A stretch of 64,000 nucleotides of DNA from Gemmata sp051859125. Its GTDB lineage: Bacteria > Planctomycetota > Planctomycetia > Gemmatales > Gemmataceae. The stretch lies in the NCBI RefSeq assembly GCF_051859125.1, contig NZ_JBHYGG010000002.1, positions 1 to 64,000 on the forward strand, given 5' to 3'. The notes under the pieces were generated by a model. The model worked only from the letters and a program-made list of their open reading frames with translations. It did no database searches and was not told the origin of the DNA. Within the stretch, counting starts at the first letter, position 1. Each line of letters opens with the position of its first letter. Below, piece after piece: positions 45,582 to 53,515 of this stretch. The translations under genes and the position numbers were made by a program.

Positions 45582-45620
45582 GCCCCGGCCGGACGGCTAC
45601 TCCGGCCGGGGCACCTTTTT
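45582..45620 (+). terminator. Rho-independent terminator after the tRNA-like array
   Basis: GCCCCGGCCGGA (45582-45593) pairs perfectly with TCCGGCCGGGGC (45601-45612) around a 7-base loop, followed by ACCTTTTT. This is the clearest intrinsic terminator in the window, so the array upstream is probably transcribed rightward. It precedes cca by 14 bases. Confidence 0.85.
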
Positions 45621-45633
45621 CTACACTCCCGGT

Positions 45634-46992
45634 ATGACCGAGCGCGAGTTCGCACTGGACGTGGTTCGCAGGCTCCAGCAGGCCGGGTTCGCGGCGCTGT
45701 GGGCCGGCGGGTGCGTGCGCGACGAGTTCCTCGGCCTTATGCCCGACGACTACGACGTCGCCACCGACGCCCGGCCCGACCAGCTCCGCCCGCTGTTCAA
45801 GCACCGCAACGAGATCGGGGCCAGCTTCGGCGTCGTGCAGGTCATCGGCCCCCGCGGGGATGACGGCGAGTGGCTCACGGTCGAGGTCGCCACGTTCCGC
45901 TCCGACGGCACCTACACCGACGGCCGGCGGCCCGACTCGGTCGTGTTCTCGTCGCCCGAAGAGGACGCGAAGCGGCGCGACTTCACCATCAACGGCATGT
46001 TCTTCGACCCGGTGAAGGCGCAACTCATCGACTTCGTCGGCGGGCGTGCCGACCTGGGCGCGAAGGTGCTGCGAGCGATCGGCGCCCCGACCGAGCGGTT
46101 CACCGAGGACAAGCTCCGCATCCTCCGGGCGGTGCGGATGGCGACGCGGTTCGATCTCGCCATCGACCCCGAGACGCAGGCCGCCGCGACGCAGATGGCC
46201 GGTCAGATCCGTGCCGTGTCGCCCGAGCGCATCGCCGAGGAACTGCGGAAACTGCTCACGCACCCGAACCGCGCCCGCGGCCTGCGGCTGCTGCGCGAGT
46301 TCGGACTGATCGAGCCGGTCCTGCCCGAGATGGTGCCGACGTTCACGCTCCCGCAGGGGCTCCCGAGCGCCCCGACGGGGACGCTCTGGGAGCACACGGT
46401 TCGCGTGGTCGAGGAGTTGAAGGGGCCGGTCTCGTTCCCGCTCGCGTTCGCGGCGATCCTCCACGACGTGGGCAAGCCGCGGACGTTCGCCCGCACCCCG
46501 GACCGGTACACGTTCCACCGGCACGAGCACGTCGGCAAGCAGATGGCCGAGGCCATCGCCGACCGGCTCCGGCTCTCGACCGCCGAGAAGACGCGGGTCG
46601 CGTGGCTCGTCGAGAAGCACCAGTACCTCGCCGACGCCCCGACCATGCGGGCGAGCAAGCTGAAGCCGATCCTGGTTCACCCGGGGATTCGCGAGTTGCT
46701 GGAACTGCACCGGGCCGACGCCCTCGCCACCGGCAAGGGGCTCGACCACGTCACGTTCTGCGAACGAATGCTCCGCGACACGCCCCCCGAGGAACTGAAC
46801 CCGGCCCCGGCGGTGACCGGCGACGACCTCATCGCGATGGGCCTGAAGCCGGGCCGCGAGTTCAAGCGGCTCCTGGACGCCGTACGGGAAGCTCAACTGG
46901 AAGGTCAGATTCGCACGAAAGCAGACGGTTTACAACTCGTGCGGGAGCTGCGGTCGGCACCGCCACCCGCGTCTGAAACACCGTCTGAGTGA
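45634..46992 (+). CDS. cca: CCA tRNA nucleotidyltransferase / poly(A) polymerase family
   Basis: A 452-residue class II nucleotidyltransferase. Head: LWAGGCVRDEFLGLMPDDYDVATDARP, with GGxVRD and the metal-binding DxD (DYDVAT). Then EDAKRRDFTINGMFF (RRDFTINA-type motif), the neck LRILRAVRMATRFDL, and an HD domain (AFAAILHDVGKPRTFARTP, LVEKHQYL), which in long-form enzymes supports phosphatase activity. Adds or repairs the CCA end of tRNAs; fits a genome whose tRNA-Val gene does not encode CCA. A role in polyadenylation cannot be excluded. It lies just after a tRNA-like array and overlaps the convergent GT2 gene by 131 bases. Confidence 0.92.
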   Translation: MTEREFALDVVRRLQQAGFAALWAGGCVRDEFLGLMPDDYDVATDARPDQLRPLFKHRNEIGASFGVVQVIGPRGDDGEWLTVEVATFRSDGTYTDGRRPDSVVFSSPEEDAKRRDFTINGMFFDPVKAQLIDFVGGRADLGAKVLRAIGAPTERFTEDKLRILRAVRMATRFDLAIDPETQAAATQMAGQIRAVSPERIAEELRKLLTHPNRARGLRLLREFGLIEPVLPEMVPTFTLPQGLPSAPTGTLWEHTVRVVEELKGPVSFPLAFAAILHDVGKPRTFARTPDRYTFHRHEHVGKQMAEAIADRLRLSTAEKTRVAWLVEKHQYLADAPTMRASKLKPILVHPGIRELLELHRADALATGKGLDHVTFCERMLRDTPPEELNPAPAVTGDDLIAMGLKPGREFKRLLDAVREAQLEGQIRTKADGLQLVRELRSAPPPASETPSE

Positions 46993-47716
46993 CCGGCCGC
47001 GCCCGCGGCCCGCGCACCACGTTCGACCACCAGAAGCTCAGCAAGCGCTTCGCGGTCTTCGGGATCTCACGCAGCGACACCTTGCTTTCGCCGCTCGCCC
47101 GCGGGCGGTGCGTCACCGGCACCTCGATCACCGGCACGCCGAGCTGCCGCGCCCGCGTCATCATCTCCGTGTTCACGAAGAACCCGCGGCTCTCGGGCAG
47201 CATCTGGGCCAGTGTCGCGTGGCGGAACACCTTGAGCGCGCAGTCCACGTCGCGGACCCGCGTGCCGAGCAGCGTGCGGGCCATTCGGTTGTAGCCCCAC
47301 GAGAAGAACCGCCGCTTCCACGGGTCCTTGCGATCGAGCCGGTAGCCGGCGACGATCGGGTACTCGTCGGCGAGCGCCGCGAGCGTGCCGAGTTCGGTCA
47401 GGTCGAACTGGCAGTCGGCGTCGGTGAACGCGACGAGCGGGTACCTGGCGGCCTCGAACCCCGTGCGCAGCGCCGCACCGTACCCCTGGTTCCCCTTGTG
47501 GCTGATGAGCCGGGTGTTCTCGGCCTGCTCCAGCGCCCAGCCGACGACGGTGGTGGTGTCGTCGGTGCTGCCGTCGTCGACGACGAGGACCTCGAACTCC
47601 CGGAACCGGCCCGCCAGGGCAGTCTCGGCTTCGCGGATCGCCTGCGCGATCACCTTGTCCTCGTTGAACGCCGGGATCACGAGACTGATGCCTTCGGTCC
47701 GGAGAGATGTGCTCAT
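46862..47716 (-). CDS. Family 2 glycosyltransferase (dolichyl/polyprenyl-phosphate type)
   Basis: A 284-residue GT-A fold enzyme. Motifs: ISLVIPAFNEDKVIAQAIREAE, VLVVDDGSTDDTT (nucleotide binding), NQGYGAALRTGFEAA, and the catalytic DADCQFD metal site. It continues with RRFFSWGYNRMARTLLGTRVRDVDCALKVFR and SKVSLREIPKTAKRLLSFWW, typical of DPM1/GtrB-like transferases that charge polyprenyl phosphate with a sugar. No C-terminal membrane helices are seen, as in the short form. The C-terminal 40 residues come from sequence antisense to the end of cca. The ATG at 47716 is preferred over upstream in-frame starts. Confidence 0.88.
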   Translation of the reverse strand: MSTSLRTEGISLVIPAFNEDKVIAQAIREAETALAGRFREFEVLVVDDGSTDDTTTVVGWALEQAENTRLISHKGNQGYGAALRTGFEAARYPLVAFTDADCQFDLTELGTLAALADEYPIVAGYRLDRKDPWKRRFFSWGYNRMARTLLGTRVRDVDCALKVFRHATLAQMLPESRGFFVNTEMMTRARQLGVPVIEVPVTHRPRASGESKVSLREIPKTAKRLLSFWWSNVVRGPRARPVTQTVFQTRVAVPTAAPARVVNRLLSCESDLPVELPVRRPGAA

Positions 47717-47811
47717 ACCCGCCCCATCCGTGGGATTTCGAACGGCGGGAGAGTACCCGCGACCGGGTCGGAGGTAAAGGCGAAGCGGCGGCGACCGCGT
47801 CTGCTCTTCTT

Positions 47812-47874
47812 GGCGAACCCTGAGCGCCAGCGAGGGGGTAACACATACCCCCTCGCTGGCGCTCAGGGTTCGCC
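47812..47874. repeat. Perfect 29-base inverted repeat with 5-base loop
   Basis: The arm at 47812-47840 (contains CCTGAGCGCCAGCGAGGGGG) and the arm at 47846-47874 are exact reverse complements, separated only by ACACA. The inner part GAGCGCC(A)GCGAGGGGGT is shared with the repeats flanking the assembly gap near 59 kb. It is located between the divergent GT2 and iscR genes. Confidence 0.85.
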
Positions 47875-47935
47875 CAACCAACAAACCGAATCGGCCACAA
47901 TGCCTTGGTGAGACGGAGTCTCAGCTAATTAGCAC

Positions 47936-47964
47936 TTGTCTTATGCGATTAACGCGCCTAAAAA
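47936..47964 (+). promoter_or_regulatory. Possible promoter of the isc operon
   Basis: TTGTCT (47936-47941) and TAAAAA (47959-47964) with a 17-base spacer, in the most AT-rich part of the region. An alternative extended -10, TGGTATACC, lies at 47965-47973. Autoregulation by the encoded IscR would be expected here, but no clear palindromic IscR site is visible. Confidence 0.4.
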
Positions 47965-48010
47965 TGGTATACCCGTAGTGCTGATTCCCTTTCCCCAGCG
48001 AGGACGAGTC

Positions 48011-48517
48011 GTGACGCTGCTCAGCCGCAAGGCCGACTACGCCCTCCTGATCCTCTCGTACCTGCACCAGCAGGCCGGCGGGGGGACCGCCCGCGCGGTC
48101 GCCGAAAAGTTCGGCCTGAGCCGGTCGTTCGTCGCGAACATCCTGAAGGAACTCGGGCACCACGGGTTCGTCGCGAGCCACCGCGGGGTCAAGGGCGGGT
48201 ACGCCCTGGCCCGCCCGGCCGACGCGATCACCCTCGCGGAACTCCTCGAATCGATCGAGTCGGGGTTCCGCCTCACGGTGTGCAACCCGTCGCAGGCCGA
48301 CGACGCGAACCACGAGCAGTGCACGCACGCCGGCACCTGCACCCTCAAGGGCGCACTCACGACGGTCCACAACCGGCTGCTCGACGTCCTGCGGGCGGTC
48401 ACGCTCGCCGAGTTGTTCGACCCGAACGGCCGCCTGAACCAGCCCTCGGCCCTGCTCTCGCTGTCCCTCGCCCCGGCCCGCGTGGCCCGCGAGGCGGCCA
48501 AGGCCCCGCAAGCCTAA
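48011..48517 (+). CDS. iscR: Rrf2-family Fe-S regulator (IscR-like)
   Basis: A 168-residue winged-helix repressor starting at GTG with GAGGACGA upstream. The DNA-binding part is VTLLSRKADYALLILSYLHQ and VAEKFGLSRSFVANILKELGHHGFVASHRGVKGGYAL. Three cysteines (91, 104, 110: VCNPSQ, EQCTHAGTC) can bind a [2Fe-2S] cluster, with spacing differing from E. coli IscR. It heads iscS-iscU-iscA-hscB, as expected for feedback control of cluster assembly. IscR-like is inferred from the context and the cysteines. Confidence 0.9.
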   Translation: MTLLSRKADYALLILSYLHQQAGGGTARAVAEKFGLSRSFVANILKELGHHGFVASHRGVKGGYALARPADAITLAELLESIESGFRLTVCNPSQADDANHEQCTHAGTCTLKGALTTVHNRLLDVLRAVTLAELFDPNGRLNQPSALLSLSLAPARVAREAAKAPQA

Positions 48518-48539
48518 CACACCCCGGAGTTTCGCACCG

Positions 48540-49760
48540 ATGACGGCGAAGATGCCCGTATACATGGACAACAACGCGACGACCCGGACCGACCCCCGGG
48601 TGGTCGACGCGATGCTGCCCTACTTCCTCGAGAAGTTCGGCAACGCCGCCAGCCGCAACCACCCGTTCGGGTGGGCGGCCGAGGCCGCCGTCGAGGAGGG
48701 CCGCGAGCAGATCGCCGCCCTGATCGGCGCGTCGGCCAAGGAGGTGATCTTCACCAGCGGCGCGACGGAGAGCAACAACCTGGCGATCAAGGGCGTCGCC
48801 GCGATGTACAAGAAGAAGGGGAACCACGTCGTCACCCAGGCGACGGAGCACAAGGCCGTGCTCGACACCTGTAAGCGGCTCGAGCGCGACGGGTATCAGG
48901 TGACGTACCTGCCCGTCGACCAGTACGGCCGCGTCAGCGCCGAGCAGGTCCGCGAGGCGCTCACCGACAAGACGGTGCTCGTCTCGATCATGGCCGCGAA
49001 CAACGAGATCGGCACGCTCCAGCCGATCAAGGCCATCGGCAAGCTGTGCAAGGAGAAGGGCGTCCTGTTCCACACCGACGCGGTCCAGGTCGTCGGGAAG
49101 GTGCCGGTGGACGTCGAGGACATGGGGATCGACCTCCTCAGCCTGACGGCCCACAAGATGTACGGACCGAAGGGGATCGGGGCGCTGTACGTCCGCAAAA
49201 AGGACCCCCGCGTCCGGCTCGAACCGCAGATCGACGGCGGCGGCCACGAGCGGGGCATGCGGTCGGGCACCCTCCCGGTGCCGCTGATCGTCGGGCTCGG
49301 GAAGGCCAGCGAACTGTGCCGGCTGGAGATGGCCGAGGAGTCGCAGCGCACGTTCCGGCTCCGCGAGCGGCTCCGCAGCAGGATCATGGGCGAGCTGCCC
49401 GAGTCGTACCTCAACGGGCACCCCGAGGAGCGGCTCCCCGGCAACGCGAACATCAGCTTCGCGTACGTCGAGGGCGAGGGGCTCATGATGGGGATCAAGG
49501 ACGTGGCCGTGTCGTCCGGGTCCGCCTGCACGAGCGCGAGCCTGGAGCCGAGCTACGTCCTCCGGGCGCTCGGCGTCGGCGACGAACTCGCCCACTCGAG
49601 CATCCGGTTCGGGATCGGGCGGTTCAACACCGAGGCCGAGGTCGACTTCGTGGCCGACCTCGTCGTCCGCGAGGTGTCCCGGCTCCGCGAGATGTCCCCG
49701 CTCTACGAGATGGCCCAGCAGGGGATCGACCTGAAGAAGATCGAGTGGGCGCACCACTAG
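48540..49760 (+). CDS. iscS: Cysteine desulfurase (IscS/NifS)
   Basis: A 406-residue PLP enzyme that releases sulfur from cysteine for Fe-S cluster assembly. Motifs: VYMDNNATTRTDP, FTSGATESNNLAIKG, ATEHKAVLDTC (His), HTDAVQVVGKVPVDVED, the PLP lysine in SLTAHKMYGPKGIGALYV, and the catalytic cysteine in VSSGSACTSASLEPSYVLRALG. The SSGSACTS loop is that of class I (IscS/NifS) enzymes. The start used includes a short MTAK extension before MPVYMDN. It lies 22 bases after iscR and 53 bases before iscU, with a hairpin in between. Confidence 0.96.
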   Translation: MTAKMPVYMDNNATTRTDPRVVDAMLPYFLEKFGNAASRNHPFGWAAEAAVEEGREQIAALIGASAKEVIFTSGATESNNLAIKGVAAMYKKKGNHVVTQATEHKAVLDTCKRLERDGYQVTYLPVDQYGRVSAEQVREALTDKTVLVSIMAANNEIGTLQPIKAIGKLCKEKGVLFHTDAVQVVGKVPVDVEDMGIDLLSLTAHKMYGPKGIGALYVRKKDPRVRLEPQIDGGGHERGMRSGTLPVPLIVGLGKASELCRLEMAEESQRTFRLRERLRSRIMGELPESYLNGHPEERLPGNANISFAYVEGEGLMMGIKDVAVSSGSACTSASLEPSYVLRALGVGDELAHSSIRFGIGRFNTEAEVDFVADLVVREVSRLREMSPLYEMAQQGIDLKKIEWAHH

Positions 49761-49767
49761 TATTATC

Positions 49768-49797
49768 CAAGCCCACGGATGTTCATGCGTGGGCTTG
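49768..49797 (+). promoter_or_regulatory. Hairpin between iscS and iscU
   Basis: CAAGCCCACG (49768-49777) pairs perfectly with CGTGGGCTTG (49788-49797) across a 10-base loop. It is followed by TACTGAGGAGCAAGCG and the iscU ATG. It could set differential expression of iscS and iscU by mRNA processing or attenuation. Confidence 0.5.
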
Positions 49798-49813
49798 TAC
49801 TGAGGAGCAAGCG

Positions 49814-50239
49814 ATGCCGTACAGCGACAAGGTTCTCGAGCACTACAACAACCCGCGGAACGTCGGGAGCTTCGACGCGAAGGACCCGAGCGTCGGCACC
49901 GGCCTGGTCGGCGCGCCGGAGTGTGGCGACGTGATGCGGCTCCAGATCAAGGTGAACCCCGGCACCGGCGTCATCGAGGACGCGAAGTTCAAGACGTTCG
50001 GGTGCGGGTCCGCCATCGCGTCGAGCAGCCTGGCCACCGAGTGGCTCAAGGGCAAGACCGTGGACGAGGCGCTCGGGATCAAGAACACCGAGATCGTCGA
50101 GGAACTGGCCCTGCCCCCGGTCAAGGTCCACTGCTCGGTGCTCGCCGAGGACGCCATCAAGGCGGCCATTGCGAACTACCAGCAGAAGCAGGACGCCGAG
50201 GTGCCCGCCGGCGCCGCGGCCGAGCCGGTCGGGGTGTAA
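49814..50239 (+). CDS. iscU: Fe-S cluster assembly scaffold (IscU)
   Basis: A 141-residue scaffold protein. The three cluster cysteines and the regulatory aspartate are present: GAPECGDVMRLQ, FGCGSAIASSSLATEWLKGK and VHCSVLAEDAIKAAI. The chaperone-recognition motif LPPVK is intact just before the third cysteine, which in E. coli is bound by HscA. The C-terminus carries a 15-residue Ala/Pro/Val tail beyond the normal end. GAGGAGCAAGCG precedes the ATG. Confidence 0.96.
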   Translation: MPYSDKVLEHYNNPRNVGSFDAKDPSVGTGLVGAPECGDVMRLQIKVNPGTGVIEDAKFKTFGCGSAIASSSLATEWLKGKTVDEALGIKNTEIVEELALPPVKVHCSVLAEDAIKAAIANYQQKQDAEVPAGAAAEPVGV

Positions 50240-50307
50240 CACTCCGCAGGCCGGTGCGTAGAATCATTCAGTACCCGATTCGCACTCCCAACCGCAAAGG
50301 ATCACCC

Positions 50308-50733
50308 ATGTCCACCGCCACCGCCGTTGCTCCGGAAGTCCACACCCTGGGCGTCGCCAACCCGGCCGCCCCGCCCGCCCCGCCGCCGGTCGTCGTGACC
50401 GAGAAGGCCGCGCTGGAGGTCAAGCGGCACATCGCCGACATGGAGTCGCGCAGCGACGTCGAGCCCGGCTCGAAGCTGTACCTCCGCGTCCGCGTGCAGG
50501 GCGGCGGGTGCAGCGGGTTCCAGAACAAGCTGGACCTCGACGCCAAGTACGACGAGAAGACCGACCAGAAGTTCGAGTTCCACGGGATCGAGGTCGTGGT
50601 CGACAAGCGGTCGCTGCTGTACCTGAACGGGGCCACCGTCGACTTCCACGACGACCTCAACAAGCGCGGGTTCACGATCTCCAACCCGCAGGCCAAGAGC
50701 ACCTGCGGCTGCGGCAGCTCGTACTCGATGTGA
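50308..50733 (+). CDS. iscA: A-type Fe-S carrier (IscA/ErpA/HesB)
   Basis: A 141-residue protein. The HesB/IscA core starts near residue 28: VVVTEKAALEVKRHIADM, LRVRVQGGGCSGFQNKLDLD, GIEVVVDKRSLLYLNGATVDF and the paired C-terminal cysteines STCGCGSS. The three conserved cysteines that bind iron or a cluster are present. The first 27 residues are an unusual Ala/Pro-rich extension (VHTLGVANPAAPPAPPP). It is third of the assembly genes. IscA and ErpA cannot be told apart by eye. Confidence 0.93.
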   Translation: MSTATAVAPEVHTLGVANPAAPPAPPPVVVTEKAALEVKRHIADMESRSDVEPGSKLYLRVRVQGGGCSGFQNKLDLDAKYDEKTDQKFEFHGIEVVVDKRSLLYLNGATVDFHDDLNKRGFTISNPQAKSTCGCGSSYSM

Positions 50734-50818
50734 CCCCGTTTCGAGTTCCACGCTCGACGTTTCAAGTTGAGACGCGGCACCGGAACTCGAATCGTCGAAC
50801 ACGAAACGCGACACTCCA

Positions 50819-51340
50819 ATGGACCACTTCGAGCGCCTCGGCCTGCCGAGGCGTTTTTCGATCGACGCCGCGGCGCTGGAGCGGGCGTACCTCGCGGGGT
50901 CGCGGGCCGTCCACCCGGACTACCACGCCGCCGGCTCCGACGCCGACCTCGCGGTGAGCACGGAGGCGTCGGCCGCCGTCAACGAGGCGTACGCGGCGCT
51001 CCGCGACCCGTTCACGCGGGCCGACCACCTGCTCGGGCTCCTCGGCGGGCCGACGGCGGGCGAGCACAAGCAACTGCCGCCGGCGTTCCTGGCCGAGATG
51101 CTGGAGGCCCGGGAGCAGGTCGAGGAGGTCCGCGGGTCGCCCGAAGCGGTCGCCCGGCTGGGGGCCGAGTTCTCGGAGCGGTACAACGGGTTGATGGACC
51201 AGGTCGGGCACCTGTTCGCGCGACTCGACGCGACCACAGCAGACGACGCGGGGCGGGCGAACCTCCTGGCCCAGGTGCGGGGTCTGTTGAACGCGGCGAA
51301 GTACGCCCGCGGGTTGGTCCGCGACCTGCACGCCGATTGA
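50819..51340 (+). CDS. hscB: Fe-S assembly co-chaperone HscB
   Basis: A 173-residue J-domain protein: MDHFERLGLPRRFSIDAAALERAYLAGSRAVHPDYH, with the catalytic HPD (VHPDYH), then VNEAYAALRDPFTRADHLLGLLG, the type III J-domain arrangement of HscB. The C-terminal helical bundle (EMLEAREQVEEV ... AARLGAEFSERYNGL) binds IscU. The N-terminal zinc-binding cysteines of eukaryotic and some bacterial forms are absent. No hscA or ferredoxin gene follows; a tRNA gene comes next. The HSP70 partner must be encoded elsewhere. Confidence 0.92.
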   Translation: MDHFERLGLPRRFSIDAAALERAYLAGSRAVHPDYHAAGSDADLAVSTEASAAVNEAYAALRDPFTRADHLLGLLGGPTAGEHKQLPPAFLAEMLEAREQVEEVRGSPEAVARLGAEFSERYNGLMDQVGHLFARLDATTADDAGRANLLAQVRGLLNAAKYARGLVRDLHAD

Positions 51341-51357
51341 ACGGAAGTGAACGAGCG

Positions 51358-51429
51358 GCTCGCTTAGCTCAGGGGTAGAGCGAGGTCTTTACACGGCCCA
51401 GGTCGGGGGTTCAAATCCCTCAGCGAGCA
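51358..51429 (+). tRNA. tRNA-Val(TAC)
   Basis: Full cloverleaf: acceptor GCTCGCT (51358-51364) with AGCGAGC (51422-51428); D-arm AGCTCAGGGGTAGAGCG; anticodon loop TTTACAC with anticodon TAC; T-arm GGGGG-TTCAAAT-CCCTC. Discriminator A at 51429. The CCA end is not encoded. The first anticodon-stem pair is A-C, otherwise normal. Confidence 0.95.
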
Positions 51430-51436
51430 CTCCACC

Positions 51437-51467
51437 AGACCCTCGGGGCACGCCCGGGGGTCTTTTT
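51437..51467 (+). terminator. Terminator of the isc operon and tRNA-Val
   Basis: AGACCCTCGGGG pairs with CCCGGGGGTCT around a short loop, immediately followed by TTTTTC. It lies eight bases after the tRNA. Confidence 0.75.
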
Positions 51468-51913
51468 CGTTATTCGAAGGCGCCCTGCGCCCCGCCCCAG
51501 AAGCCGAATGCCGCGAATCACTTGAGCGACAGGAATGATCGGTACGACTCTTGGTCACATCGCTGGGAACACAGCTTGCGACGGGATGGGCTCGGGACCA
51601 CTTTGACAGAGGAGCCGACTACCACGGCGGTCCCTCGGGAAGTGGTCGGTACAGGGCGAGGCTGATCACTTCTGGCCCCGCCTCGCGTTGAGGCTCAAGT
51701 ATCAGCTAATTCGTCCGGCCTCATTCGCTGTGCAATTGTCTTCTATTCTCGCGGAATCCGGGACGCTCGGACCCCGGCCGGTTTGACGCTGGTAGTTGCC
51801 GCGGTGTACTACTTTATCCGGGCGGTCGTCGGGTCATCATTCTTCCGAACCGAGCCGGTCCCGTTGCCCGCCCCACAGTCATCCCGCCCGAATCTCCCTT
51901 CCGAGGTCCATTC
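51468..51913. other. Intergenic region before the DUF1559 gene
   Basis: No gene supported. The stretch 51690-51850 is AT-richer and contains TTGACG (51783) and TACTAC (51807), spaced 18 bases, a possible promoter for the downstream gene. A TCAGCTAATT motif at about 51707 also occurs upstream of iscR near 47920. The interval 51530-51690 is featureless. Confidence 0.35.
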
Positions 51914-52834
51914 ATGCGCCCGAGACTCGTTCGACACGCCGGGTCTGGTTTCACGCTGATCGAACTGTTGGTCGTCATCGCCATCATCGCGATCCTGATC
52001 GGCCTGCTCCTGCCCGCCGTGCAGAAGGTCCGCGAGGCCGCGGCCCGCGCGAAGTGCAGCAACAACCTCAAGCAACTGGGGATCGCGGCGCACTCGTGCC
52101 ACGACACCCTGGGCGTCCTGCCGCCGGCGGGCTCGGCGTCGGGTTCGTGGAACGGCGCGATCGCCCGCACCGGCCCGTACAAGGGCCTGGCCGGGGCGGT
52201 CTTCTACCACCTCCTCCCCTACCTCGAGCAGGGCGCGCTGTACACGGCGTCGAACGGGAGCATGTCGAACGCGGTCAACGGGAAGAACGCCTACGGCTAC
52301 GTCCTGCAGGCGTTCCGGTGCCCGTCCGACCCGAGCCCGGCCGCGGGAACGGGGCTCGGCAACCCGGCCGGCCCGGACGCCTCTCACGCGGTCTCGAACT
52401 ACGCGGCGAACTACGAAGTCTTCGGCGACCCCGCGACGGGCTCGACCGAGGGCGCGGCCCGGATCCCGAACACGTTCGCCGACGGGACGTCGAACGTCGT
52501 GCTGTTCGGCGAGCGGTACGGGCAGTACGGGTCCGGCAACACCGGCGGCGGCCCACTGGCGTCGCTGTGGGCCAACTCCGAGCCGCGATGGTCGCCCACC
52601 ATGTGCTCCTCCCGCGGGACGACCGGGTACGTCGCGTGCCCGATCTTCCAGGCCAACCCGGTCGTCGCCAGCGCGACCAACAACTCCGGCGGCGGCCAGG
52701 CGTTTCACACCGGGGTGATGAACGTGTGCCTGGGCGACGCGAGCGTGCGGTCGGTCACCTCCGCCGTGTCGGCGGCGACGTGGCAGAACGCCTGCGACCC
52801 GCGGGACGGGAACGTCCTCGGCAGCGACTGGTAA
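51914..52834 (+). CDS. DUF1559 pseudopilin-like protein
   Basis: A 306-residue member of the planctomycete-specific DUF1559 (SBP_bac_10) family. The N-terminus carries a type IV prepilin-like signal: short basic leader ending in G, then FTLIELLVVIAIIAILIGLLLPAVQ, processed by a prepilin peptidase. The second block REAAARAKCSNNLKQLGIAAHSCHDTLGVLPPAG, and the C-terminal block GVMNVCLGDASVRSVTSAVSAATW with its H/G-D motif, are the family signatures. Planctomycete genomes carry dozens of copies; their assembly and role (pseudopilus or surface fibre) are not known. A small exported protein gene follows after 24 bases. Confidence 0.95.
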   Translation: MRPRLVRHAGSGFTLIELLVVIAIIAILIGLLLPAVQKVREAAARAKCSNNLKQLGIAAHSCHDTLGVLPPAGSASGSWNGAIARTGPYKGLAGAVFYHLLPYLEQGALYTASNGSMSNAVNGKNAYGYVLQAFRCPSDPSPAAGTGLGNPAGPDASHAVSNYAANYEVFGDPATGSTEGAARIPNTFADGTSNVVLFGERYGQYGSGNTGGGPLASLWANSEPRWSPTMCSSRGTTGYVACPIFQANPVVASATNNSGGGQAFHTGVMNVCLGDASVRSVTSAVSAATWQNACDPRDGNVLGSDW

Positions 52835-52858
52835 CCCACCCGACCGGAGGATCGACCC

Positions 52859-53302
52859 ATGACACTGCGACGAACGCTCGCCGCCGCCCTCGTGGCCGCT
52901 CTGCCCGTCGGGTGCGGCAGCCCGGCGGGCAGCCCGTCGGCCGAAGTGACGGGGAGCGTGACCCTGGACGGGAAGCCGCTGGCGGGCGCCGAGGTGCAGT
53001 TCGTTCCGAAGGGGAACGCGGCGCTGGGCCTGCACGCCGCGAAGACGGACGCGGGGGGCCGGTTCCGGGTCACCCGGGACGCGCCCAACAACCCCGTCAA
53101 GCCGGGCACCTACGCCGTCCTGGTGAGCAAGGTGAGCGGCGGCAACGACCCCAGTCAGCCCGGCGGCGGCATGGAGGCGCAGAAGAACGAGGTGCCGGCG
53201 GTGTACCAGGACCGGAACCACACCCCGCTGACGGCAGAGGTTCGCGACGGGGCGACCGAGCTGCCGCCGTTCGCGATCACCCAATCGGGTCCTGCGAAGT
53301 GA
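52859..53302 (+). CDS. Exported transthyretin-like/carboxypeptidase-regulatory-like protein
   Basis: A 147-residue protein with signal peptide (LRRTLAAALVAALPVGCGSP). A cysteine at about residue 19 might be lipidated, though PVGC is a poor lipoprotein box. The mature domain is VTGSVTLDGKPLAGAEVQFVPKG, then KTDAGGRFRVTRD and KPGTYAVLVSKV, the small immunoglobulin-like fold (carboxypeptidase regulatory-like) found on planctomycete surface proteins. This pairing with a DUF1559 gene immediately upstream is very common in Planctomycetes, suggesting they work together on the cell surface. Confidence 0.88.
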   Translation: MTLRRTLAAALVAALPVGCGSPAGSPSAEVTGSVTLDGKPLAGAEVQFVPKGNAALGLHAAKTDAGGRFRVTRDAPNNPVKPGTYAVLVSKVSGGNDPSQPGGGMEAQKNEVPAVYQDRNHTPLTAEVRDGATELPPFAITQSGPAK

Positions 53303-53401
53303 CCCGCTCCCGGGGACCGCGTAGTGCGGTACGCCCGGGGGGACGCAAACCCGAGCGGCCGCGGTGCCACCCGCGTGTGGCACCGCCGCCGCGCACACGT
53401 T

Positions 53402-53515
53402 CCCCCGCGGCGCCCGGCGCCGCCCCCCCCGGGGGGGCCCCGGTGGGGGGGCCCCCCGGGGGGCCCCCCCCCCCCGCGGGGCGGGGGCCCCCCCGGGGGG
53501 GCCCCCCGCGGCCGC
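53402..53515. repeat. Extreme poly-G/poly-C low-complexity tract
   Basis: About 115 bases made almost only of runs of C and G (runs up to 12 long, such as the C-run at 53464-53475), between a gene end and a promoter-like region. It may be a true simple-sequence hairpin or an assembly/base-calling artefact. No coding reading is supported. The whole 53303-53683 interval is otherwise without genes. Confidence 0.7.
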
